Shown here piece by piece: positions 7,482-13,711 of a stretch of DNA of 15,129 nt (position 1 is its first letter; the number at the start of each line of letters is the position of its first letter). The notes beneath the pieces were generated by a model, which saw nothing but the letters and a program-made list of their open reading frames with translations, made no database searches and was not told the origin of the DNA. The position numbers and the translations under genes are program-made. The stretch spans positions 1-15,129 of the forward strand of contig CABTYA010000021.1 in assembly GCA_902488965.1 (NCBI GenBank). The letters are read 5' to 3'. This stretch comes from an uncultured Veillonellaceae bacterium (lineage in GTDB: Bacteria; Bacillota; Negativicutes; Veillonellales; Negativicoccaceae).

Positions 7482-8911
7482 GACCTGTCCTCTCCCGTAT
7501 GCCGTGTCAAGTAACGCACGGCCGCCTCCTGCAATCGCTCCGGCGTATTGTCTAGCTGCCCGTCCTGCACGCGCCGCAGCAAGGCCTTCAATACCGCTCC
7601 CATCCGAGATCCCGCCATGCGCGGCAACTCGTCGGCATAATGTAAGTCGCGCGTATGCACCGGCATCGTCTCCAGTATATCATCCACATACGCGGCAAAC
7701 GCCGTATGCCCGTCGATATGACTGTGCGCACGGCCGCAACCGACGACATCGGCCACACACAATGCATACAACTGCCGCATTGCTTCACGCAGCTCCGCCG
7801 TCGTCCGAAATGTGCCTGAGCGGGCCATTTTGCGCAGCCATTTGCGCGCATCCGCCACGTCGTGCTGTACAAAATAATGATACCGCATATGCATCCCGAC
7901 CAAAAACGCCACCCGCTCGGTCAGTGCTGGCGGATACCCCCAGCGGGTCAATACGTCGCGCGCCATCTCCGCCCCGCGTACATCATGTCCGTAATCGGTC
8001 AGTTTGCCGTTACGCAACGCCCGAATGTCGGGCAATCCCTTGGCCGCATCGTGAAACAGCGCCGACCAGCGGCCGATCAGTGTCGCCGGCGCATGCTGCA
8101 CCGTCACCAGCGTATGCATCCACGCATCATACGCGTGAAACTCCGCTTGCTGGGGAGTATCCGGCAAATGCGCCAGCTCCGGCAAGAGCGGCACGTCGAA
8201 ATCCCGCCCGTCCCGTCGACCTCGACATGTGCAGGACGCCAGGCCGCTCCGCACGAGCAAATCCAGTCCGCGGGCGACGGCGGGGGCGACGAGCAACCGT
8301 TCCGTCTCCTGTTTGATGCGCATCAGTGACAACCCCCGTACCCGATAAAAGGCCTGCGGCATAGCCGCGCACAGTTCGCGGGTCGGCACCATGTCGAGCT
8401 CGGCGGCAAAGCGACAAGCGCGAAAGAGCCGCAATGCGTCTTCCCGAAACCGCTCCTCGGGGCGGCCGACCGTCGCCAGTCGGCGGCGGCGCAAGTCGCG
8501 CCGACCGTCATACGGGTCGTAGATACGTCCGTCCGCATCCGCTGCCATCGCATTGACGGTAAAATCGCGCCGGGCGAGATCTTCCGCCAGTGAGTCGGCA
8601 TAATAAATCCGCTCGGGACGATGGCTGTCCGCGCCGTACGTTTCTCCCCGAAACGTCGCCACTTCATAACTTTCGCCTCCGTAGCGTACGACCGACACGG
8701 CAAAGGCTTCGCCGACTTGCCCGACGACCTCGGCCCCCGCTGCCGTCAATACCGCCGCGATGTCATCCGGCCGTGCCGCCGTCGTGATATCCCAATCATG
8801 CGGCGTCCGTCCGAGCAACGTGTCACGCACGCAGCCGCCGACCGCAAACGCCGCAAATCCCGCCTCGTTCAATGCGGTCAGCAGCGTACGGACATCGGCC
8901 GGCAGCGCCAT
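7478..8911 (-). CDS. cca: CCA tRNA nucleotidyltransferase with HD domain
   Basis: Adds or repairs the 3' CCA of tRNAs using CTP and ATP. The 477 residues hold the class II nucleotidyltransferase head: GGCVRD (25-30), the metal-binding pair D39-W-D41, RRDFTVNAM (114-122) and ERFREDALRLFRACRF (153-168). The C-terminal half has an HD domain (H266, H287-D288, H309-D310), which in relatives gives phosphohydrolase activity. I choose the ATG at 8911, giving MALPADVRTLL, a typical family opening, 22 bases after the sdaAA stop. The ribosome site there is poor, and an upstream GTG at 8947 or ATG at 8992, both overlapping sdaAA, cannot be excluded. The stop overlaps the PBP start in ATGA. A poly(A)-polymerase role is possible in this superfamily but less likely. 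Confidence 0.9.
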   Translation of the reverse strand: MALPADVRTLLTALNEAGFAAFAVGGCVRDTLLGRTPHDWDITTAARPDDIAAVLTAAGAEVVGQVGEAFAVSVVRYGGESYEVATFRGETYGADSHRPERIYYADSLAEDLARRDFTVNAMAADADGRIYDPYDGRRDLRRRRLATVGRPEERFREDALRLFRACRFAAELDMVPTRELCAAMPQAFYRVRGLSLMRIKQETERLLVAPAVARGLDLLVRSGLASCTCRGRRDGRDFDVPLLPELAHLPDTPQQAEFHAYDAWMHTLVTVQHAPATLIGRWSALFHDAAKGLPDIRALRNGKLTDYGHDVRGAEMARDVLTRWGYPPALTERVAFLVGMHMRYHYFVQHDVADARKWLRKMARSGTFRTTAELREAMRQLYALCVADVVGCGRAHSHIDGHTAFAAYVDDILETMPVHTRDLHYADELPRMAGSRMGAVLKALLRRVQDGQLDNTPERLQEAAVRYLTRHTGEDRS

Positions 8912-8933
8912 CCGCGACGAAGCCCGCCAACGG

Positions 8934-9842
8934 TCAAGAATTCCCACGATCGTCTTCTTTCTTGCCGAGCGGGTGACGTGCCCGTCCGCCACGGATCTTG
9001 CGGGCGTAGGCGCATCCCGTCGGAGTCGTCGCCAATCCCGCTTCGCTGCGTTCTCGCAGCGACTTCGGCATCATCCGCCCGATTTCGGCCATCGCCGCAA
9101 TCACTTCATCGCCCGGTACGACACTGTGCACCCCCGCCAATGCGAGTTCGATGGCGACCAAAGCATGCACGGCGTGAAACGCATTGCGCTTGACGCAAGG
9201 CACTTCCACCAAGCCGCCGATCGGATCGCACACCAATCCGAGAACATTTTTCAATCCCAAAGCCAAGGCGTCGTCCATCTGCCGCGTCGTCCCGCCGCAA
9301 ACTTCCACGCCCGCCGCCGCCGCCATCGCAATCGCCGTTCCGCATTCCGCCTGACAGCCGCCGACCGCCCCTGCAATCATCGCATTCGACGCGATGACGT
9401 CGCCGACCGCCCCTGCGGTAAACAGCGCGCGGATAAAATTGTCTTCTTCGGCATGCAACCGTGTTTCCAGCGTCAGCAGTACCGCCGGCAAAATCCCGCA
9501 GGATCCCGCCGTCGGACACGCCACGATGCGGCGCATTTTGGCGTTGGCCTCCGAGACCGCCATTCCGTTCGTCGCCGCCCGCCAGGCGGTCTCGCCGAGG
9601 AACTGCGGCGTATACTCCGTCATCCGACGGGCATCGCCGCCGGTCAGGCCGCTCGGCGTTTTGTTCGCATCGGCGATGCCTTCGGCCGCCGATTCATGAA
9701 AAATCCGCCACATGCCGCGCATCCGTTCGCGCAAGCGCTCGGGCGCAACGCCGGTACGTGCCGCCTCCTCATGACATACCCAATCGCCGACCGGCATCCC
9801 CGCCGCGCTGGACTGTTCCCACAACTCCCGTAATGACGCCAT
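8934..9842 (-). CDS. sdaAA: L-serine dehydratase, iron-sulfur, alpha subunit
   Basis: Catalytic subunit of the oxygen-sensitive [4Fe-4S] L-serine dehydratase, which converts serine to pyruvate and ammonia without PLP. Of 302 residues, the family block VACPTAGSCGILPAV (107-121) is clear. Three cysteines fit the cluster ligands: C163 (GGCQ), C205 (VCDPIGG) and C216 (VPC). Their spacing of 42 and 11 residues equals that of C343, C385 and C396 in the single-chain Legionella enzyme. AGGAGG before the ATG sets the start. It begins 9 bases after sdaAB, so the two subunits are co-translated. The tail after GCAYARKIRG is short and charged. The last bases may overlap cca if cca begins at an upstream codon. 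Confidence 0.96.
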   Translation of the reverse strand: MASLRELWEQSSAAGMPVGDWVCHEEAARTGVAPERLRERMRGMWRIFHESAAEGIADANKTPSGLTGGDARRMTEYTPQFLGETAWRAATNGMAVSEANAKMRRIVACPTAGSCGILPAVLLTLETRLHAEEDNFIRALFTAGAVGDVIASNAMIAGAVGGCQAECGTAIAMAAAAGVEVCGGTTRQMDDALALGLKNVLGLVCDPIGGLVEVPCVKRNAFHAVHALVAIELALAGVHSVVPGDEVIAAMAEIGRMMPKSLRERSEAGLATTPTGCAYARKIRGGRARHPLGKKEDDRGNS

Positions 9843-9851
9843 ACATCCTCC

Positions 9852-10511
9852 TCACACCGGCGGGAAAACCCGCACCGAATCAATCGCTTCATTGGCTCCG
9901 ATTTCCCGGCACAATGATTCGGGCACCGGCGTATCCGTCTCGATAAACATCATGGCCGCCTGATGGCGTTCCTTGCGGTACAGCCGCATCGCGGAAATAT
10001 TGATCTTTGCATCCGCCAATATCCGCGAAACAAACGCCACAATCCCCGGCCGGTCGTGGTGCACCGTAACCAAGGTATCGCTCGTGCCGTCCAAGTCGAC
10101 CGAATGCTTGTCGATTTCCAACAAACGGATGCGACCGCCGCCGGTCGATATGCCGACATACTCATGCCGACCGCCGGATTCTCCCGTCACGAGAAATTTC
10201 GCCGTGTTCGGGTGCATCGCATCTTCGTCCGACGTCTCGATCGTCACGTCCAAACCGAGTGTCGGCGCCTTCTCCAGCGCATCGCGCAGCCGCGCGTCAT
10301 CCGGTGCCCATCCGAGCAACCCCGCCACGCAGGCCCGATCCGTCCCGTGACCGCGATAGGTCTGCGCAAACGAGCCGTAAAACGTCAACACGACCCGTAC
10401 CGGCCGCTCGCCGAGCAAATGACGGACCAACCTCCCCAGCCGAGCCGCCCCGGCCGTATGCGAACTCGAAGGACCGATCATCACCGGCCCGATAATTTCA
10501 AATACTCCCAT
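9852..10511 (-). CDS. sdaAB: L-serine dehydratase, iron-sulfur, beta subunit
   Basis: Beta subunit of the same enzyme, 219 residues. The N-terminal half is the serine dehydratase beta domain with GPVMIGPSSSHTAGAARLG (8-26) and the HPNTAKF motif (99-105). The C-terminal part, from about residue 145 (TLVTVHHDRPGIVAFVSRIL), is an ACT domain, a ligand-sensing or assembly module normal for this subunit. GGGAG lies before the ATG. It is the first gene of the sdaAB-sdaAA-cca-PBP-fhs-folD run. No promoter is evident in the 40 bases upstream, which instead hold a terminator, so transcription may come from inside the preceding gene or by read-through. Confidence 0.95.
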   Translation of the reverse strand: MGVFEIIGPVMIGPSSSHTAGAARLGRLVRHLLGERPVRVVLTFYGSFAQTYRGHGTDRACVAGLLGWAPDDARLRDALEKAPTLGLDVTIETSDEDAMHPNTAKFLVTGESGGRHEYVGISTGGGRIRLLEIDKHSVDLDGTSDTLVTVHHDRPGIVAFVSRILADAKINISAMRLYRKERHQAAMMFIETDTPVPESLCREIGANEAIDSVRVFPPV

Positions 10512-10527
10512 CGTATTCTCCCGCCGT

Positions 10528-10553
10528 CAAAAAGAGGCCGCACGAGGCGACCT
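10528..10553 (-). terminator. Intrinsic terminator after the anchored hypothetical gene
   Basis: On the minus strand AGGTCGC (10553-10547), a 5-base loop and GCGGCCT (10541-10535) form a 7-base-pair stem (one G-U pair), followed after one C by five T (10533-10529). The 5' arm overlaps the stop codon of the upstream gene, and the sdaAB start is 17 bases after the T-run. It should separate the upstream gene from the sda operon or act as an attenuator. Confidence 0.8.
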
Positions 10554-11925
10554 ATAACCAACGCGACAAGTCAAATTCCTCGCCGATCACTTCTTTGACA
10601 TACAACTGTCCGATATACATACCGAGCAATGTCGGTACCGAACGACGCATCATGCTGCCGTTCCACGCGTCAACCAGTGTCACCAACGCCGGCGAGAGTT
10701 CCCGTACAATCCGATTGAACTCGTCCTGCGCGTATTCGACCGGTCGCGACTCCATCAATCGGCGCAGCCGTTCTTGCAGCGCCTTGTCCTTGATGCCCGC
10801 CCGCATGAAGAACCGCGGCAAATTCGACGCATCCACCACCGCCAATTTGCAGTAGCCGTCATAAACCGAACGGACAAAAAATTCCGCCCGCAAGTTCACC
10901 CCGCCGAGCACACGTTGCAACTCGTCCTGCGTAAACCCGCGATACGAAAAGAAATACGGATACGAATCACGCAGTACATCCGCAAAGGGCGCATTTTCGC
11001 CGCGCAGCGTCGCGCAACGCAAATACTCCAACTGCTGAAACACGCTGAACTCCGTCGGCAATTCGTCGACCAACGGACGGATATATTTGTCCGCATACCG
11101 ACGGAACGACGATGTACTGACCGTATTGGTATTGCGTGAATAATGAAACAGCAACAACAACGCCAATACCCGGAAATGCCCGTGATCCATATGCGTCATC
11201 GCTTGCAACGCATCGTACGCAAGCAGCGTCAGCGTTTCGTTGCGCTCGCCCAACGCCACCTGGACAAATGCGTCCGTCACCATTTCCATCACCGCCGCAT
11301 CCGGCATCATCACGTAGACGCGCTGCATATTGACCAACGCTTCCTGTACCATAATATGCGACAGCGAATCCGTCAGCTCTTCGTCCGTCAGCATGTCCAG
11401 CTTGGCAAACGCCCGTTCCGTCACCAGACGGACGTCCTCCGCCAAATCCGGCGTGACCGTCGCATAGCGCGTCAGGAAATGCCGCACTTGCCGGCGCAGC
11501 AGCGAGTCCGCATCGGCCAGCATCTCGGCGACTTCCCGCTCGGCTTCTTCCGCCTCGGTCGCCGCCCCCGCCGTCGATGTCACTGCTCCCTCCGCGGGAC
11601 GCGCGGTCGCCGCAACGATCCTCGTGTCGCCGCTACGGATTGCCGCCGCCTCGGCGATCAATTCATCCCGCGAGATGACCTTCGTCGCTTCCGCATCATC
11701 CGCCGATGCCGCTTCAATCTGTCCTTCCGTGCCCTCCGCGGCTACGGGCAATTGCTGTGTCGACATCGACACGGCCTGCGCACCGGTCTCCGGCGACAAA
11801 CGGCGACGCGGTGCATAATGCGGTACATAGGGCGCACGACGCGGCGGCTCCGGCGTATAAAAGAACCACCGGCACACCGCCAAAAACAAAAGTGCCACGC
11901 CCGCCAATACAAGGTACGAAACCAT
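10552..11925 (-). CDS. Membrane-anchored protein of unknown function
   Basis: I do not recognise this 457-residue protein with confidence. It starts with one hydrophobic segment (about residues 3-23, SYLVLAGVALLFLAVC) followed by a Pro/Arg stretch (24-43), which suggests a single-pass anchor with the rest in the cytoplasm. Residues about 48-138 are Ala/Glu/Thr-rich, low in complexity and probably disordered. From about 140 to the end is a mainly helical domain with regular Leu spacing (for example ALGERNETLTLLAYDAL, 224-240, and FRVLALLLLFHYSR, 251-264). No catalytic motif is seen. From memory it recalls uncharacterised Veillonella/Legionella-type proteins, but this is unverified. The start is supported by GAAGGAGAG upstream and an extended -10 promoter. 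It is alone in its transcription unit, ended by a terminator, and divergent from cbiZ. Confidence 0.8.
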   Translation of the reverse strand: MVSYLVLAGVALLFLAVCRWFFYTPEPPRRAPYVPHYAPRRRLSPETGAQAVSMSTQQLPVAAEGTEGQIEAASADDAEATKVISRDELIAEAAAIRSGDTRIVAATARPAEGAVTSTAGAATEAEEAEREVAEMLADADSLLRRQVRHFLTRYATVTPDLAEDVRLVTERAFAKLDMLTDEELTDSLSHIMVQEALVNMQRVYVMMPDAAVMEMVTDAFVQVALGERNETLTLLAYDALQAMTHMDHGHFRVLALLLLFHYSRNTNTVSTSSFRRYADKYIRPLVDELPTEFSVFQQLEYLRCATLRGENAPFADVLRDSYPYFFSYRGFTQDELQRVLGGVNLRAEFFVRSVYDGYCKLAVVDASNLPRFFMRAGIKDKALQERLRRLMESRPVEYAQDEFNRIVRELSPALVTLVDAWNGSMMRRSVPTLLGMYIGQLYVKEVIGEEFDLSRWL

Positions 11926-11964
11926 TCCGACTCTCCTTCATTCGATCAGTATCTGACCGTACTG

Positions 11965-11995
11965 TAGCATAAAAACTCTTTTTATTATAGCATAA
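11965..11995. repeat. Direct repeat TAGCATAA, 23-base period
   Basis: TAGCATAA occurs at 11965-11972 and 11988-11995 on the plus strand. The second copy overlaps the extended -10 of the minus-strand gene and the first lies just after its expected start point. Two regulator sites about two helical turns apart would look like this; chance duplication of a TATGCT-like -10 is the alternative. Confidence 0.5.
11984..11992 (-). promoter_or_regulatory. Extended -10 promoter of the anchored hypothetical gene
   Basis: TGCTATAAT on the minus strand is a perfect extended -10 (TGn plus TATAAT), with no convincing -35, as allowed for this class. Transcription would begin near 11977, about 52 bases before the ATG at 11925. 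Confidence 0.7.
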
Positions 11996-12050
11996 CTCAC
12001 CCGCCTGCCGCGCGCGACTTCGCCTGCTACGGTGAGTACCGTCCGCCGCA

Positions 12051-12079
12051 TTGCCTGCTCGTGTCGGGAGTGCTACTAT
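12051..12079 (+). promoter_or_regulatory. Promoter of cbiZ
   Basis: TTGCCT (12051-12056), a 17-base spacer and TACTAT (12074-12079). Transcription would start near 12086, leaving a leader of about 17 bases that holds only the ribosome site AAAGGAG (12089-12095). There is no room for a riboswitch. Confidence 0.65.
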
Positions 12080-12102
12080 AAAAAGACGAAAGGAGTTGCT
12101 TC

Positions 12103-12906
12103 ATGACAGCACCGACATCCGCCGCTACGGGCGGCACGATTCATGTCACCGATGCCGGCATCGCGTGGCATTTTTCAACGCTGCGGCGCGGCATCAGTAC
12201 GGGTATGTGCCGCGGCGGTCTCAACCATTATCAACATTTTTATAATCATCGTCTACGACAATTTTTCCCGCACGAACGCGATTTCCCCGGCGGCTCGGTC
12301 CCCGCTTACCTCATGACCGCCATGCTCGAAGCGGGAATTTCCGCCAGCGACAGCACGGCGATGATCACCTCCGCGCGCATGGACTGGCACGCGTACGCCT
12401 GCCGCACCTTTGACGACCTGATTGTCGAAGGGATTGCGACGGCCGGCGTCGAGCAGACCGCCGCCCGTGCGGGCGACCCGGCCTACTATTATGAAAAAGA
12501 CGGCGAATACCTGCCGGTGGGCACAATCAATCTCATGCTCTCCACCAACGCCGCCCTCCCCGACCCGATCCTCGTCAAAAGTTGCCTGACCGCGACCGAA
12601 GCCAAAACCGCCGTCTTGCAAGACACGGGCGTCGTCAGCCTGCAAAGCGGACTTTCCGCGACGGGTACGGGCACTGACGGTCTCATGATCGCCTCCGATC
12701 CGGCCGGTCCCGTCCGCACGGACGCCGGTACGCATTCCAAACTCGGCGAGCTGATCGCCGTCGTCGTCCGTGACATGCTCACCTTCACTTTTGAGAATTA
12801 CCCGGCCCCGTGGAATGCTTTCATTTCCGCCCAAACACCGCCGCCGATTGCTCCCGCGGAGCTTGAAAATGCCCGTCACAGATATTTTAACGAAAAGAAT
12901 CGATAA
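12103..12906 (+). CDS. cbiZ: Adenosylcobinamide amidohydrolase (CbiZ family)
   Basis: CbiZ cuts the amide bond of (pseudo)cobalamin-type cobamides or adenosylcobinamide, giving adenosylcobyric acid for remodelling into the cobamide the cell needs. The 267 residues carry the family blocks: GTINLMLSTNAALPD (140-154), LTATEAKTAVLQDTGV (162-177), the glycine-rich ATGTGTDGLMIASDP (186-200), and DAGTHSKLGELI (207-218) near the C-terminus. AAAGGAG lies 7 bases before the ATG. It stands alone, with its own promoter, divergent from the anchored hypothetical gene, and no corrinoid transporter or other cobamide gene is in the window. Organisms that salvage cobamides often carry such a gene, so a role in salvage of scavenged corrinoids is inferred. 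Confidence 0.9.
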   Translation: MTAPTSAATGGTIHVTDAGIAWHFSTLRRGISTGMCRGGLNHYQHFYNHRLRQFFPHERDFPGGSVPAYLMTAMLEAGISASDSTAMITSARMDWHAYACRTFDDLIVEGIATAGVEQTAARAGDPAYYYEKDGEYLPVGTINLMLSTNAALPDPILVKSCLTATEAKTAVLQDTGVVSLQSGLSATGTGTDGLMIASDPAGPVRTDAGTHSKLGELIAVVVRDMLTFTFENYPAPWNAFISAQTPPPIAPAELENARHRYFNEKNR

Positions 12907-12919
12907 GTTCGATATTTTT
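12899..12919 (+). terminator. Weak terminator-like hairpin at the end of cbiZ
   Basis: ATCGA (12899-12903) and TCGAT (12909-12913) can pair with a 5-base loop, followed by ATTTTT. The stem is short and AT-rich and covers the cbiZ stop codon. It is the only terminator candidate before the dps promoter, which begins 12 bases further on. Confidence 0.35.
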
Positions 12920-12930
12920 CGTTTTCCCGG

Positions 12931-12959
12931 TTGCATTCTTTACCTCTTTGCGTTATAAT
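12931..12959 (+). promoter_or_regulatory. Promoter of dps
   Basis: TTGCAT (12931-12936), a 17-base spacer and a perfect TATAAT (12954-12959). This strong sigma-A promoter leaves a leader of about 97 bases before the dps ATG. TTATAAT (12953-12959) also equals one half of a Bacillus PerR box (TTATAATnATTATAA), but the other half (AGAATGT) matches poorly. Confidence 0.85.
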
Positions 12960-12961
12960 GA

Positions 12962-12985
12962 GAATGTACCGAGACGAAAACATTC
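12962..12985. repeat. Inverted repeat GAATGT/ACATTC in the dps leader
   Basis: GAATGT (12962-12967) and ACATTC (12980-12985) are exact inverted copies 12 bases apart, covering the expected start of dps transcription. A short operator or a leader hairpin are both possible; six-base arms can occur by chance. Confidence 0.4.
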
Positions 12986-13062
12986 GATATCGGGTACGGG
13001 ACATTGGACGTAAAACGGTATACAAAAAGGGTATATCCACAAAAAAAGGAGGAGTTTTATCT

Positions 13063-13503
13063 ATGAAAAACGTAGCATCCGTGAATTCGTATCTTGCCAA
13101 CTTGGCATTGTGGAACATCAAATTGCACAACTTGCACTTCAATGTCGAAGGCAAAAGCTTCAAGACCATCCATGAGTTCTTGGAAGACATCTATGAAGAA
13201 GTGTTTGAATACTATGACGCTGTAGCGGAATTGATGAAACAGCAGGATCAGATCCCGAACTGCTGCATGAAGAGCTATCTGGAAACGGCGACGATGAAAG
13301 AAATGGCGTCGGACATTATCCCGATTAAAGATGCGCTGACGATTTTGGTCGGCGATCTCAAATTGATGATCGACCAGGCGAAACAAGTCCGCAAAGAAGC
13401 TGAAGAAGAAGACAACTTCCTCTTGGCCAACATGATGGAAGATCATGTCGAATACTACACCAAACAGCTTTGGTTCACCCGCTCGTTCTTGAGCGAAAAC
13501 TGA
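13063..13503 (+). CDS. dps: Dps/ferritin-like iron-storage and DNA-protection protein
   Basis: Dps family member: a 12-subunit shell that oxidises ferrous iron with peroxide and stores it, protecting DNA and cell. The 146 residues form the expected four-helix plan. The intersubunit ferroxidase ligands line up with Listeria Dps H31, H43, D47, D58, E62 as H25, H37, E41, D52 and E56; the third is Glu instead of Asp. The signature HFNVEGKSFKTIHEFL (25-40) is clear. The N-terminus is short, without the Lys-rich tail that binds DNA in E. coli Dps, so peroxide/iron detoxification is the likelier job. C67 and C68 are adjacent. AAAGGAGG sits 10 bases before the ATG; a frame open back to 12931 includes the promoter and is not used. 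It has its own promoter and strong terminator, and its codon use looks like that of a highly expressed gene. Confidence 0.93.
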   Translation: MKNVASVNSYLANLALWNIKLHNLHFNVEGKSFKTIHEFLEDIYEEVFEYYDAVAELMKQQDQIPNCCMKSYLETATMKEMASDIIPIKDALTILVGDLKLMIDQAKQVRKEAEEEDNFLLANMMEDHVEYYTKQLWFTRSFLSEN

Positions 13504-13516
13504 GTAAGTGCTCGAT

Positions 13517-13543
13517 AAAGACCCGCTTCGGCGGGTCTTTTTT
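13517..13543 (+). terminator. Intrinsic terminator of dps
   Basis: GACCCGC (13520-13526) and GCGGGTC (13531-13537) pair around a TTCG tetraloop closed by C-G; three A upstream can pair with three T of the following run of six (13538-13543). A textbook strong terminator, 13 bases after the dps stop codon. Confidence 0.95.
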
Positions 13544-13605
13544 GATGCCCGCTCACGCCTCCTGCCGCGATTTGTCGATGCGCACACATGCGATTAAATC
13601 ATTAT

Positions 13606-13634
13606 TTGTTTTGTATTTGCGCAATCGGTATTAC
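13606..13634 (+). promoter_or_regulatory. Possible promoter of the permease gene
   Basis: TTGTTT (13606-13611), a 17-base spacer and TATTAC (13629-13634) form a weak sigma-A-like pair in the 168 bases between the dps terminator and the permease. This AT-rich stretch holds no other clear element. A leader of about 70 bases would result. Confidence 0.3.
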
Positions 13635-13711
13635 TGTTTCCTTTTTTCCGCTTGCCTTTTATCCGTTTCGACAGTACCATGGTAGATAAATCAAAAAAAG
13701 GATGTGAGCTT

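Noticed and set aside
8912..8992. N-terminal extension of cca back to 8992
   Set aside because: It would overlap sdaAA by 59 bases and adds residues unlike the family; the opening MALPADV at 8911 is the better match, though the ribosome site there is weak.
8760..9833. 357-codon open frame on the plus strand opposite cca and sdaAA
   Set aside because: Antisense shadow without domain similarity; the minus-strand genes have full family motifs.
11926..12102. Cobalamin riboswitch upstream of cbiZ
   Set aside because: The B12-box type conserved sequence is not visible, and the predicted leader is only about 17 bases.
13652..13711. Upstream ATG for the permease at 13652
   Set aside because: No ribosome site precedes it and the extra 20 residues do not look like the family; the ATG at 13712 has a good site.
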